Assembly: GCF_000520515.1 (NCBI RefSeq)
Contig: NZ_AZRY01000139.1
Location: 1-51,201 of the forward strand
Origin: Arthrobacter sp. H20
GTDB taxonomy: Bacteria; Actinomycetota; Actinomycetes; Actinomycetales; Micrococcaceae
Direction: 5' to 3'
Length of the DNA stretch: 51,201 nucleotides
The translations under genes were made by a program, and so were the position numbers. This document shows, one piece after another, positions 1-8,951 of this stretch. A model generated the notes under the pieces. That model was given only the letters and a program-made list of their open reading frames with translations. It was not told the origin of the DNA and searched no databases. How positions within the stretch are numbered: position 1 is the first letter of the stretch; the number at the start of each line of letters is the position of its first letter.

Positions 1-843
1 ATGAAGCCGCTTCCTGTTGTAATAGACTTCAACGTACTCAAATACCTCTCCCCGCACTTCGTCAATGTTCAGCCATGGCCTACGGTAGATAAGCTCCTTC
101 TTGATCGTGGAGAAAAAGGATTCCGCCACCGCATTATCATAACAAGACCCGGTCCTACCCATTGACCGGACCACATTGTAATCCCGGCAGTATTGCGCGA
201 AAGCAGAGGACGTGTATTGAGATCCACGATCTGAATGAAAAATAACATTCTCCGGCATACCTCGGGTGGTCAGAGCATTCGCTAAGGCATCCCGCACCAA
301 TGATTCACGCATATGATCGGCAATCGAATAACCAACGACCTTCCGCGAAAACAAATCAATCACCGTTGCCAGATACACCCACCCGGCACCGACCCGTATG
401 TAGGTGATGTCGCCCACCCAGCGTTGATCCGGTGCGTCGGCGGTGAAGTCACGGCCGATCAGGTCCGCCACCTTCGGCGCATCCGGGTCAGGGATCGTGG
501 TCTGCTTACGCGGGCGCGGATGGCAGCAGACCAGCACGGCATCCGCCATCAGCCGCCAGACCCTCTTGACGCTGGTACGCACACCGGAACGGGCCAGCCA
601 TGCATGCACGGCCCGGGATCCGACCCGCCCCTTTTGCTGCTCGAAATAATGCCGGATCATCTCCGTCAGTTCACGGTCGCGGCAATCATGGGCGGACTCG
701 CCCCCGCCGGCCCGCCGGTAATACGTGGATTTGGGGACGTTCAGATAATCACACATGAACCGGACGGAGAATTCTCCTTCGTCAGCCCAACCGGCGATAG
801 CAGCACACATCACTGCTCGGTCTTCGCCAGCCAGGCCGCGCAT
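1..843 (-). CDS. IS3-family transposase OrfB (DDE integrase), C-terminus cut by window edge
   Basis: The frame runs without a stop from the OrfA overlap to base 1, so the C-terminus is missing. Conserved IS3 OrfB segments are readable: a PKSTYYRR motif, an HTH_21-like stretch (GSRAVHAWLARSGV), then the catalytic core with WVGDITYI (first Asp), FHSDRGSQYTS (second Asp) and SMGRTGSCYDNAVAESFF (Glu). It ends at YYNRKRLH. ATG at 843 is the first internal start, but expression is normally by -1 frameshifting from OrfA. All three DDE residues are visible, so the copy may be active. Confidence 0.88.
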   Translation of the reverse strand, partial: MRGLAGEDRAVMCAAIAGWADEGEFSVRFMCDYLNVPKSTYYRRAGGGESAHDCRDRELTEMIRHYFEQQKGRVGSRAVHAWLARSGVRTSVKRVWRLMADAVLVCCHPRPRKQTTIPDPDAPKVADLIGRDFTADAPDQRWVGDITYIRVGAGWVYLATVIDLFSRKVVGYSIADHMRESLVRDALANALTTRGMPENVIFHSDRGSQYTSSAFAQYCRDYNVVRSMGRTGSCYDNAVAESFFSTIKKELIYRRPWLNIDEVRGEVFEYVEVYYNRKRLH

Positions 844-1148
844 TTTTTTGCGAATCGAAGTTCCATGTCCTGTTGCTGGATCCGCTTTTCCTGATCGTTC
901 CGCTCTGCCCGCAAACGCAATAACTCACGGCGTTCACTCTCATTCAGCGGTTCAGCCTCATCCGGCTCAGGCAAACTTTCCCTCCATTTCTTCACCCAAT
1001 TGCCTAAAGTCTGCGGCGCAATACCCAGATTCTCCGCAACACCAGCAATCGTCACACCGTCATTGCTCACCAATTCTACAGCGTTCTGCTTATACTCCGC
1101 CGTGAACTTCCCTCGAGCCGATCCCATATAAACCAGACGTCCTTCCAT
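810..1148 (-). CDS. IS3-family transposase OrfA (HTH protein)
   Basis: This 112-residue protein (103 from the internal ATG that begins MGSARGKF) has the IS3 OrfA pattern: an N-terminal helix-turn-helix in which GVTIAGVAENLGIAPQTLG is recognisable, followed by a charged leucine-rich coiled coil (ERRELLRLRAERNDQEKR) that normally mediates dimerisation. OrfA binds the IS ends. Its frame overlaps OrfB. A run of seven A residues on the minus strand (complement of 844-850) lies in the overlap and would let a -1 slip produce the OrfAB transposase. The frameshift product is inferred from family knowledge and this slippery run. Confidence 0.88.
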   Translation of the reverse strand: MEGRLVYMGSARGKFTAEYKQNAVELVSNDGVTIAGVAENLGIAPQTLGNWVKKWRESLPEPDEAEPLNESERRELLRLRAERNDQEKRIQQQDMELRFAKKCAAWLAKTEQ

Positions 1149-1187
1149 AGAAGGCAGCTAAATCACCCGTCCCAAAAATCGGAAACA

Positions 1188-1220
1188 GTCCAACTGCAGG
1201 GTGGTAGCGAGGTAGGTCAT
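1188..1220 (-). pseudogene. Start of a third tyrosine recombinase, truncated by the IS3 element
   Basis: Directly after the preceding recombinase, the minus strand has a ribosome-binding-like GGAG, an ATG at 1220 and eleven codons reading MTYLATTLQLD before the sequence becomes the IS end. From memory of trio-type integrases in actinobacteria, the third protein typically begins with a very similar MTALAPTLQ-like segment. I infer that this was the third gene of the trio and that the IS landed in its first codons. Confidence 0.5.
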
Positions 1221-1226
1221 GGCGGT

Positions 1227-2203
1227 TCACTCCATGGTGGTGGTTGTGTTGGTGTTGGTGTTGATGCGGTGGGCAGCCAGTGCCAGGAGCTCCGGGACGG
1301 CTTGGATATACCAGTAGGTGGGGGAAGGGTCGGAGTAGCCGAGCCAGGTTGCCAGCAGGCTGAGCCTTGCTGCGGGGTTGCCGCCGTCGGTGGTGTAGGC
1401 CTGGATCATCTGCCGGGTAGCAAAGCTATGGCGCAGGTCGTGCAGGCACGGGGCCGGACCCTCCCACGTGAAATTTGCCGCCGCGCGGATCCGCCGGAAG
1501 TGATCTTCCACGGTTGCCCGTTGGTAGTCGCTGCCCCTGGTACTGACGAAAAGGGGCCCGTCGAGGTGCGGGCCCACGGTTTGGCGATAAGGGCTGGACT
1601 CGTATTTGGCTAGCGCATTCACAGTGGTGGGGTGAAGCGGAATGAGCCTGTCGGGGCCGTGCTTGTTCGCGCGGACCAGCACGGTGAACTCGGGCGCATG
1701 GATGTCTTGAGGTCTCAGTCGCAGGACCTCCCCGATCCTCATGCCGCTGACGGCCAGCAGGGCGATGATGTTCGCCATCGTGGCCTGGACGAGCACGGGT
1801 GTTAACACCTTTTGGCAGAGGGCGATCAACGTGTCGACCTCATTTTGGGTGTAGATATGGGGCATGCGTCGGTCCTTGGCAGCGTTCAAAGTGCTGGCCG
1901 CAGGGACGTGGACGTCCAATTCCCGGGCCTGGCAGTAGCGTGAGAAGCCTCTCAGTGAGTTCAGGCGCTGGCCCTGGTATGAGCTTTTGAAGCTGCCGGC
2001 TCCCCGCGCCCACGTGGTCGCCTCGCGGCGGTGAAAGCTGCCCGGGTGTTCCCGCAAGCCCACAGCCATTCAAGAAATCGACGGGTGTGGCGTTCTTCCT
2101 CGATGAGTTGGAACCCCAGTGCGTGCCGCCGGCTGAGATAGTCATTCAGGGCAGCCACGAGGACTGCATTGACCGGTTCCTTGTTCACGGCAATTTCCCC
2201 CAC
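1227..2203 (-). pseudogene. Second tyrosine recombinase of a trio, frameshifted
   Basis: The N-terminal frame starts at 2203 with MGEIAVNKEPVNAVL and a SAM-like core-binding region. It loses homology near RAAFTAAR (about 2010-2050), where the next frame continues with EATTWARGAG and LNSLRGFSRYC, so one frameshift separates the two parts. The catalytic part (280 residues) retains the integrase residues: Arg in SGMRIGEVLRLR, the HDLRHSFATR box, and a C-terminal YWYIQAVPELL with the candidate nucleophile Tyr. It overlaps the previous gene by 19 bases, as in trio recombinase elements. The frameshift may be real decay or a sequence error. Confidence 0.75.
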
Positions 2204-3516
2204 GCCGGTGCCAACGGGCGCAACGGCGCCATGTCGACTCGGGCATACGTCATCGACGAGGCGATGCTCGCATGCCCAAGGAGTTCCTGGACCTGCCTGA
2301 AGTTCCCGCCTCCGGCGAGGACCTCGGTGGCGGCCGTGTGGCGAAGACGATGAGGATAAACGCCATCAAGGCCAGCAATACGGGCATGCTTGAGAATGAT
2401 CTCGGTAATACCTGCACGCTTCAGGGTCATAAAGGGTGGCAGGGAACGAATGAAAACACCTCGTTCGCCAGGCTCCGCCCGTCGGACTCGTAAGCAGCCC
2501 ACCAGCGTCTCACCAACATCAACGGGCATAGGCAAAACGAGGACGCTCCCTTGCCGACCACCCGTAAGGACGGTTCCCGCCAGTTAACGTCCTCCAGCGT
2601 CAGGCCAGCGATTTCACCCGCACGCGCTCCGAGGCGGGCCAGCATCACGATGACCGCCATGTCGCGACTGCCGGTCGGGCTTGCCAAATCCACTGCACCC
2701 TTCAACGCCGCAACGCCGCCAACGCTCAGTGCCTTGGGCAAACCCGAATGGATCCGCCGGGGCGAGAGGACACCGAAAGCAGTCCCACGCTTGACCCATC
2801 CGTTGCCCGCAGCCCAGGTAAGCAGGCCACGTAGCAGCGCTGCCGTGCACTGAGCCGTTGATGAGGAATATCCGGCCACAGCACGGACCAGAAAGTCATT
2901 GGCCATCGCGACATCGACGCGTTCCCAGTCCAGGTCCCCGGACCGTTCTTCGATCAGCTCCAAGAAGGGTTCCCCGACTCTGCGGGCCTTGTCGACCCAG
3001 CTGCTGCCCCGGCCTTGGTCCTCCTCAAGAAACCGCAGCCACTCCGCCAGGCATGCCTTCGCAGGGCGAGGTTGTGCGTGGATTACAGGCACAGATCGGA
3101 GGCGACCCGTTTCATGCAGGAACCGAAGGACCGCGGAGAACGTTCTCATTGGCCGAAGCATGCTCCGGGAAGCGTTTGTTGTCCTCCCTGACCAAGCGAA
3201 TTCCCCGCTCCGCATCCAGGTCACCGAGCCTGAGATCCTCAGTGACCATCCATGAGCCAAGACGCGCTGCCGCACGAACATGGTTGCGTTGGGTGGTCGG
3301 GGCGTAACCCTGCATGGTCAGCCACTCGATCAGCTCCATCACCACTGCGGCAAGAGGACCGGCCTGACGACGGAGCCAGATCCTCTCGTGCCAACTACCC
3401 GCTGAAGGGGCTGTGCTTCCGTCAGCCACTGAGGCCCCAACGTACGCTAGCTCGTCCTCGTCCTCGTCCTCGACACCGGCAACGAGCGCACACTCGACAT
3501 GCTTCGGATCATCCAT
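2185..3516 (-). pseudogene. First tyrosine recombinase of a trio, two frameshifts
   Basis: Three frames together make one integrase of about 440 residues. Frame one (start 3516, preceded by GGAGAAGGAGA) gives an acidic N-terminus and the start of the core-binding domain (LAAVVMELIEWLTMQGY). Frame two, entered near 3130-3150, carries FLHETGR to the first catalytic Arg (LGARAGEIAGL). Frame three, entered near 2540-2565, carries PHRLRHTAATEVL, ELLGHASIASS and TYARVD with the Tyr. Every catalytic residue is present but split across frames, so the gene is probably dead unless the sequence has errors. The tail overlaps the second recombinase. Confidence 0.75.
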
Positions 3517-3645
3517 GACCCATCTCCTTCTCCCGTTCGGAGAAGGAGACTCTCACACCGCCACTATGCCGACAATGCCCCGCAGTAACCGGCGCCAGGC
3601 AAGGCGGGCATACGCATAGTCGACATAACCCAGACCTCGGCATAA

Positions 3646-3777
3646 GCGATCAACGGGCGCCTCGAGCATCTTCGCGGCTCAGCCCTGGGTTTCCGGAACC
3701 TCAACAACTACATCGCCCGATCGCTTCTGGAATCCGGCGGCTTCAGACCCCAACTACACCCTCGTTCGTGAAGAGCC
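3646..3777 (+). mobile_element. Remnant of an ISL3-like transposase and its right end
   Basis: An open stretch from 3646 to a stop at 3769-3771 encodes about 41 residues, including NGRLEHLRGSALGFRNLNNY and IARSLLESGGFRPQLHP. I recognise this as the C-terminus of ISL3-family transposases. The next bases, ending GAAGAGCC at 3777, read GGCTCTTC on the other strand, the usual start of ISL3 terminal repeats. Everything upstream of the fragment is gone. It marks the left edge of the exopolysaccharide locus. Confidence 0.6.
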
Positions 3778-3881
3778 ACTTTTGTTTACAAATTCTGGTC
3801 TTATTGACGCCTTCCTATGTCAGAATGGTGCAACAGTCACAGTCTGGGTCTTTTCGCACGACAAAATTGTGGGGAAATAAC

Positions 3882-5471
3882 ATGTTGGATCAATCTTCCG
3901 CTCGCTCTGCCTTCTTCGGCCGATCAATTAGGAGGCATTGGCGTGTCCTCGCGTCCGTGATGGTCGTTGGGCTGTTGGCTGCCGCCGCCTATTTGGGCAT
4001 AAACACAGCGCGATATTCGTCCACCAGCATCGTTTTTCTTGAACCCTTGGCGGGAAATCCCTATTCGCCCGCCACTCCGCCGTCACGCCCTGAACAATTG
4101 GCTGCCTTGACTACCGAAGCCGGTCTCGTCTACACCGATGCGGTAGTGGACCTCTCGTCGAGCATCGGGACTACCCTCGGGTATGACCTCGGAAGTGGTA
4201 TTCAGGACGATGTAGTCACCGAGGTTCCGTCAAATTCGCAGGTAGTCCAAATCACCTACACAGAAAATAGCCCGGAGCTGGCGCAGGCCGGCTCGCAGGC
4301 ATTGGCAGAGGCATATCTGCAGTATCGGCGGGAACGCGCGACACGCGTGGTCGAAGCGCAAACCGAACTCAGCAACCAGCAGTTGGATTCGATCTCTTCC
4401 CTTCTTAGTCAGGCGTCTGAGGCGCTGAATGCTGCGATAGCCTCCGGAGATGCAGACGAGGCGGAAGCACTTGACCTTGAGCAACAGGTCATCCTGTACG
4501 CGAACCAGTTAGCGCAGGTCCGGCTGGACCAAACTGATGCAGCCACCACCTCAATTACCCCCGGGGACATTATCAGTCCGGCTCCTCTACCGCCGGTTCG
4601 TGACGGAGTTCATCCACTGCTGATTGGTTCAGGCATCCTCGGCTTGACGCTGTTTATCGGCATCTCGCTTACACTCGTTCGCGAACACACTGATAGGAGG
4701 ATTCACGATCGTGAAGACCTGACGGCAGCAGGAGTGTCACCTTTCTTAGGCTCTGTTAGCCGAGGTGGTGGTCCTGATCAAACGGGGGCCCGCGAGGATT
4801 ACCACCGCCTGACCAATAGCTTGCACCAGTTCATCTCCTTGCCGGAAGGAGCGCTAATGGTTGCGGGCGTCTCCACTCAGACCCCGGCTTGGGAGGTGGC
4901 GGCAGGGATCGCCGATACCCTGGCGGAAGCCGGCGTGTCCGTCACTATAGTCCTCGCAACAGATGAAGCCCCACACGGGATGGGTTCCTCGACCGCAGGT
5001 TTCACCGACGTGTTATCAGGCCAATACCGGCCCACTGCGGCCCGCGAGTTGGTAGTCCGAGTGACTGACCATGTAGCGGTGCTGGGCCCCGGCACTCAGT
5101 CGGGTCGTCTCGAGTCCCTGGTGTGGGACCCGTCACTGGAAATGATCTTCAGGGACCTGTGCACTACCGGGTTGGTGCTCGTCGTGGGGCCGTCAGTGAA
5201 CACTGCGCTCGGCGGGGTCCTGGCACGCGAGTCCGCAGCGATCCTGTTGGTCGTCGAGGAGGACAGGTCGACCCTATCCGAGGTCCTGACAGCCAGGGAA
5301 ATTCTTGAGCAAGACCGGACGGAGATCGTGGGCGGGGTGCTTCTGCCCCGTGTACAAGGGAAACGTCAAACCCCAACCAACGTGTCAACCTTCGATCTTT
5401 GGGGGCACAGGTCCAGAACACCTTCCGATCCGGAGACCGAAGCTGCCGCCCAGCACTCATCTCATACGTGA
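3882..5471 (+). CDS. Wzz/CpsC-type polysaccharide co-polymerase with degenerate kinase-like domain
   Basis: Likely 529 residues from ATG 3882 (GGGGA lies upstream). The frame is open back to a GTG at 3768, but that start would lie inside the ISL3 remnant. Residues 20-41 form the first membrane helix, 42-244 an extracytoplasmic region with coiled-coil character (VVEAQTELSNQQ), then a proline-rich SPAPLPP and a second helix at about 245-266. This is the Wzz topology, which controls polysaccharide chain length. The cytosolic C-terminus resembles bacterial tyrosine kinases (Wzc/CpsD type), but the P-loop position reads STQTPAWEVAAG without GK[ST], and no Tyr-rich tail is seen. It is probably a non-catalytic scaffold. 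The stop overlaps the start of the flippase gene. Confidence 0.8.
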   Translation: MLDQSSARSAFFGRSIRRHWRVLASVMVVGLLAAAAYLGINTARYSSTSIVFLEPLAGNPYSPATPPSRPEQLAALTTEAGLVYTDAVVDLSSSIGTTLGYDLGSGIQDDVVTEVPSNSQVVQITYTENSPELAQAGSQALAEAYLQYRRERATRVVEAQTELSNQQLDSISSLLSQASEALNAAIASGDADEAEALDLEQQVILYANQLAQVRLDQTDAATTSITPGDIISPAPLPPVRDGVHPLLIGSGILGLTLFIGISLTLVREHTDRRIHDREDLTAAGVSPFLGSVSRGGGPDQTGAREDYHRLTNSLHQFISLPEGALMVAGVSTQTPAWEVAAGIADTLAEAGVSVTIVLATDEAPHGMGSSTAGFTDVLSGQYRPTAARELVVRVTDHVAVLGPGTQSGRLESLVWDPSLEMIFRDLCTTGLVLVVGPSVNTALGGVLARESAAILLVVEEDRSTLSEVLTAREILEQDRTEIVGGVLLPRVQGKRQTPTNVSTFDLWGHRSRTPSDPETEAAAQHSSHT

Positions 5472-7036
5472 GAATCCGGAGGCTCCCCCCGGCCACAACC
5501 GCACGCTCCAACGGGCAAACGGCTGTCGCCACCATAGCGCGGTCAGGCAGCGCTAACCTGCTGGGCGCTGGGCTGTCGGCGTTGGCGAACTTCACAATCG
5601 TGGTGCTCGTCTCCCGGATGTGGAGTTTGGAGATAGCAGGGTCCCTTTTTGCGGTGACTTCCATCTTCCTTATCGCCCTCGCTTTATCCCAACTTGGAGT
5701 TGACCAGGGTTTGGTTAGGTTCATTGCCTGGAACAGCGCTCGGGGTGAGGGCGGGAGTAACCGCTACCTAATAGCCCGAGGCGTGAATATAGCGCTGGCG
5801 GTGAGCTGCGTGGTCACGATTGCGGGTCTTGCTCTGGCTGAGGCCTTGAGCGTTCTCCTCGCAGGAAACGACGGTTCAGAAGCGACCCGCGCAATGATCA
5901 TCGTCTTCGCCGTCGCGCTGCCGGTAGCGGCGACTTATGAACTGTTTCTGGCTATCACCCGGGGGCTGGCTCGGATGCGGCCCACTATTCTGATCGAAAG
6001 GATATTACGTCCGCTCCTGCAGCTTGCGGCGGTGGCTTATGCCGGGTTAGTCGGTGCCGATGCGGGTTACCTGGCACTCTCCTGGGTTGCGCCCTACGGT
6101 GTTGGCTTGATTTGTGCCATTGGCAGTCTCAGGGGCATCGTGCGCGACAATCCCGGCATCCTTGCGCATGGAGGTTCCGTCGACAAGAAGGCGGTTTCGT
6201 CGGAGTTTTGGGCGTTCACCGTGCCACGGGGTGCGGCCCGGCTAGGCCAGGTTGGGCTCCAGCGAGCCGACATCGCGATAGTCGTGATTTTGGCCGGCCC
6301 TGCCGCCGGTGCACTATACACAGCCGTGACGCGGTTTCTCGTCCTCGGTCAACTTGCCGGAAGCGCGCTTCAGCAGGTCAGCGAGCCCCAGTTGGCGCGT
6401 CTGCTGGCGGTCAAAGACCTCGACGGCGCCAAACTGGTGGCGCGCCGACTAACGTTATGGACGGTCCTGCTGACCTGGCCCATCTATCTGATCATCGCTG
6501 TCTATGCCGAGTTTTTCTTGATCCTTCTCTTCGGCACGCCTTACGGGGCTGGGACCCTCAGCCTGCAGATCCTCGCTCTTGCCATGTTGTTCTCCACGGC
6601 AATGGGGCCGCTTGACGTCCTGCTATTGATGGCAGGGCGTAGCAGCCTTTCCCTGATCAATACGACGACGGCGTTGGCCGTCGACGTTGCCGGATGCCTC
6701 CTGCTTGTCCCGGTCATGGGCATCACCGGAGCAGCGATCGCGTGGGCCTCGGCTATCATCACCAAGAATGTCTTGTGTTTCATTCAGGTACGCCGGTCAC
6801 CTGGCATCACGCCGTCTTCAAAGGAACTTCTATGGGTGACGGCTGCCCTGGTGTTGTCCTTCGGAGCTCTGCCGTCCGTGGTTCATCACCTGGCGTCCGT
6901 ACCGCCCGCGGGGGAGGTCACGGTGCTGGCCGTCACTGCGGTGAGCTACGTAGTGCTGTTGTGGCTTCGCCGCGGGGCGATCCTTGCTGGCAGTGCTGGG
7001 CCGCCACCGCGCAGACCCGCCTCCAACACGGCGTGA
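5468..7036 (+). CDS. Wzx-like polysaccharide flippase (MOP superfamily)
   Basis: The GTG at 5468 shares bases with the TGA of the preceding gene (GTGA overlap), so translation is probably coupled. This gives a 522-residue protein; an upstream in-frame start at 5399 would lie far inside the Wzz gene. The protein is almost entirely hydrophobic helices (roughly 12-14), starting with NLLGAGLSALANFTIVVLVS, the usual first segment of polysaccharide exporters in the MATE/MOP superfamily. It would flip lipid-linked repeat units across the membrane for polymerisation. MurJ is unlikely because of the context and the sequence at the N-terminus. Substrate unknown. Confidence 0.82.
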   Translation: MRIRRLPPATTARSNGQTAVATIARSGSANLLGAGLSALANFTIVVLVSRMWSLEIAGSLFAVTSIFLIALALSQLGVDQGLVRFIAWNSARGEGGSNRYLIARGVNIALAVSCVVTIAGLALAEALSVLLAGNDGSEATRAMIIVFAVALPVAATYELFLAITRGLARMRPTILIERILRPLLQLAAVAYAGLVGADAGYLALSWVAPYGVGLICAIGSLRGIVRDNPGILAHGGSVDKKAVSSEFWAFTVPRGAARLGQVGLQRADIAIVVILAGPAAGALYTAVTRFLVLGQLAGSALQQVSEPQLARLLAVKDLDGAKLVARRLTLWTVLLTWPIYLIIAVYAEFFLILLFGTPYGAGTLSLQILALAMLFSTAMGPLDVLLLMAGRSSLSLINTTTALAVDVAGCLLLVPVMGITGAAIAWASAIITKNVLCFIQVRRSPGITPSSKELLWVTAALVLSFGALPSVVHHLASVPPAGEVTVLAVTAVSYVVLLWLRRGAILAGSAGPPPRRPASNTA

Positions 7037-7092
7037 GCCCTGTTGTGTGCCAGTAACATCAGTCTCCCGTTTCCCGCTTCGAATCAATCTTT

Positions 7093-7108
7093 GTTACAGT
7101 TTGGTAAC
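7093..7108. promoter_or_regulatory. GTTAC-N6-GTAAC inverted repeat upstream of the GH26-like gene
   Basis: A perfect 5-bp dyad with a 6-base spacer lies 72 bases before the ATG at 7180. Arm and spacer lengths fit an operator for a dimeric regulator; GlnR-type boxes have the same GTnAC-N6 spacing, but the second half-site differs from that consensus. The regulator is not known. Confidence 0.3.
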
Positions 7109-7179
7109 CTTCACCCACCACATAGGGTGCTTCGACTTGCTAGCTGGGACAGGTAAGCAGCCGAAACGGAGTTATATCT

Positions 7180-8841
7180 ATGGCAAAAGTCACTCAATCA
7201 CGACGGCCAAATCACGGTTCAGATGCCGGCCCCCGATCGTCCCTGAGGAACCAGCTCAGGCTATTGACTGCATCCGGCGGGGTCGCAGTTCTTGCAGCCA
7301 CCATGCTTGCAGCAGGAACGACCGCAGAAGCAGCCTCCCCCGCGATAAGTGTTGCCGACGCCTACACCGTGTCGACGATGCCTAACGAAAACCGGGGGGA
7401 CTCGACCAAAATTGCTGTAGGCCTGGACGCCGAGGATCGAAAAACCGGATTCATCCGGTTCGATCGACAAACCGGCGATAGCGATTCGGGTCTGCACCTT
7501 GAATTGTCCGTCACCGGCGGTAACGCAGGCAACCTCGAGGTCCATCAGGTTGGCTCTGACTGGACTGAACAGGGCGTCACTGCCACCAACGAGCCGTCGC
7601 TTGATTCGCTCGTCGGAAATTTTGCGGTGGCGGGGGGTGCCCAGACCATCAGAATTCCTCTCGTCGGTCTCCAATCGGGTGAGGACGGGACGGTGTCCCT
7701 AGCCTTGACCCGCGCTGGCAACGGTGTCAGCCGGATCGCCTCGCGTGAAGGCGGCGCTGAACTTGCGCCGAAGTTCACCAGCGACGTCGAGACCGGATCG
7801 CCGGCTCCGACGCCGGCACCTAGCCCTGTGCCGACACCGACACCCGTACCTGCCCCGGTACCGGATCCCGCCGCACCGGAGTGCAGCGTCTCCGCGATAC
7901 TTGTCCCCAGTTGTGGAAGTTGGTTTGGGGCAACAGCCAACCCGCTGAGCGGTGAGAGCTGGGATACGGCCCTCGCTAACTTCGAGGAAACCGCCGGGCG
8001 CACCATGGATATCGCCCACTACTACAAACGCGGTCAGAGCGCCTTATTCCCCAACGAGGTTGAGCTGAACCGTCAGGATGAGGCGGGCAAGAACCGCATC
8101 CTGTTTTACAACTGGAAGCCGACCGGTCTAACCTGGCGCCAGGTTGCTGAAGGCGCCGCTGACGGATACTTGCAGGACCTCGCAGCCCATATGAATCGGC
8201 ACGCGGACAAGCCCTTCTACCTGTCCCTCAATGCAGAGATGGAGGATGAGGTCGACCTAGCCCCCGGATCCGGCCAAACACCAGCCGACTTCCGGAACTT
8301 CTTCCGCCATGTCGTAGAGGAACTACGCGGCAATGGCGTCGACAATGCGGTCACGGTCATGAACTACACAGGGATAGAAAAATGGGGGGAAATGCCTTGG
8401 TTCAATGACCTTTACCCCGGAAACGATGTCGTCGATTGGATCGCTCAGGACCCCTATGCCTTCGGGAAACCACCAGTCTGGCTGACCGACTTCGCCGGTA
8501 TGGTCAATCGGACGGACGGCGGCTGGCCAGGATTCTACAACTGGGCCGCCATTAATTACCCGGATAAGCCGCAGATGCTGGCCGAATGGGGGGTGGATGA
8601 GGATCCTGCCTACCCGACTTACAAGCGGGACTACTTCAACACCGCCGCTGACCAGCTCGCTCAGCACCCGAAAATCAAGGCCGTCGTGTACTGGGACTCG
8701 ACGGGCATAGACACGTCAGGAAACCCGCTAATCGTTGGCGATACGCGGGTCGATTCCACACCCTCCAGCTTGAACGCGTTTAGGAGCTTTGTTGACAGCG
8801 ACATCCTGACCGCGCCCCGAAAGAGCTATCTCGACCGATAA
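7180..8841 (+). CDS. Secreted GH26-like glycoside hydrolase with N-terminal DNRLRE-like domain
   Basis: 553 residues from ATG 7180 with a good GGAG site. A long n-region and hydrophobic core (ASGGVAVLAATMLAAG) form a signal peptide cleaved near residue 50 (AEA-ASP). Residues about 55-200 resemble DNRLRE/CBM-like beta-sandwich modules (DAYTVSTMPNENRG, GFIRFD). A Pro-rich linker follows at 207-232. The catalytic region, about 235-545, looks like clan-A (beta/alpha)8 enzymes near GH26, with Glu353 in SLNAEMEDE and Glu469 in MLAEWGV as candidate acid/base and nucleophile. Its neighbour at 8952 encodes the same catalytic module. It probably cleaves or remodels the polysaccharide of this locus; the substrate cannot be read from sequence. 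Confidence 0.7.
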   Translation: MAKVTQSRRPNHGSDAGPRSSLRNQLRLLTASGGVAVLAATMLAAGTTAEAASPAISVADAYTVSTMPNENRGDSTKIAVGLDAEDRKTGFIRFDRQTGDSDSGLHLELSVTGGNAGNLEVHQVGSDWTEQGVTATNEPSLDSLVGNFAVAGGAQTIRIPLVGLQSGEDGTVSLALTRAGNGVSRIASREGGAELAPKFTSDVETGSPAPTPAPSPVPTPTPVPAPVPDPAAPECSVSAILVPSCGSWFGATANPLSGESWDTALANFEETAGRTMDIAHYYKRGQSALFPNEVELNRQDEAGKNRILFYNWKPTGLTWRQVAEGAADGYLQDLAAHMNRHADKPFYLSLNAEMEDEVDLAPGSGQTPADFRNFFRHVVEELRGNGVDNAVTVMNYTGIEKWGEMPWFNDLYPGNDVVDWIAQDPYAFGKPPVWLTDFAGMVNRTDGGWPGFYNWAAINYPDKPQMLAEWGVDEDPAYPTYKRDYFNTAADQLAQHPKIKAVVYWDSTGIDTSGNPLIVGDTRVDSTPSSLNAFRSFVDSDILTAPRKSYLDR

Positions 8842-8855
8842 ATCTGATTGGGAAA

Positions 8856-8894
8856 CATTAGGTGCCACCGAATGTTTTTCGGTGGCACCTAATG
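8856..8894 (+). terminator. Perfect 17-bp hairpin after the first GH26-like gene
   Basis: Arms 8856-8872 and 8878-8894 are exact complements with a five-base loop. The hairpin begins 15 bases after the stop codon. There is no U-run behind it, so it may pause or stabilise the transcript rather than end it. The next gene starts 57 bases later. Confidence 0.6.
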
Positions 8895-8951
8895 CATTTC
8901 CGGAATGCGATGACTAGGATCGATATCTGAGCAACGAGGACGAGGGGGCAG

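Larger units (their letters stand above)
1..1187 (-). mobile_element. IS3-family insertion sequence, 5' part, cut by the window edge
   Basis: The element has an OrfA with a helix-turn-helix and an OrfB with a DDE integrase core in overlapping frames, which is the IS3-family plan. Its upstream end is placed near 1187, where the minus strand reads TGTTTCCGATTTTTGGGAC and the reading frame of an interrupted recombinase gene stops matching. The other terminal repeat and any target duplication lie outside the window, so the exact end is inferred. Subgroup not assigned. Confidence 0.85.

Noticed and set aside
313-894. Plus-strand frame across the IS3 transposase
   Set aside because: It is antisense to OrfB, which has clear DDE motifs. 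No ribosome site or domain is seen.
1269-1613. Plus-strand frame opposite the second recombinase
   Set aside because: Shadow of the catalytic integrase part on the other strand.
2858-3307. Plus-strand 149-residue frame
   Set aside because: Arg/Pro/Ser-rich shadow of the first recombinase.
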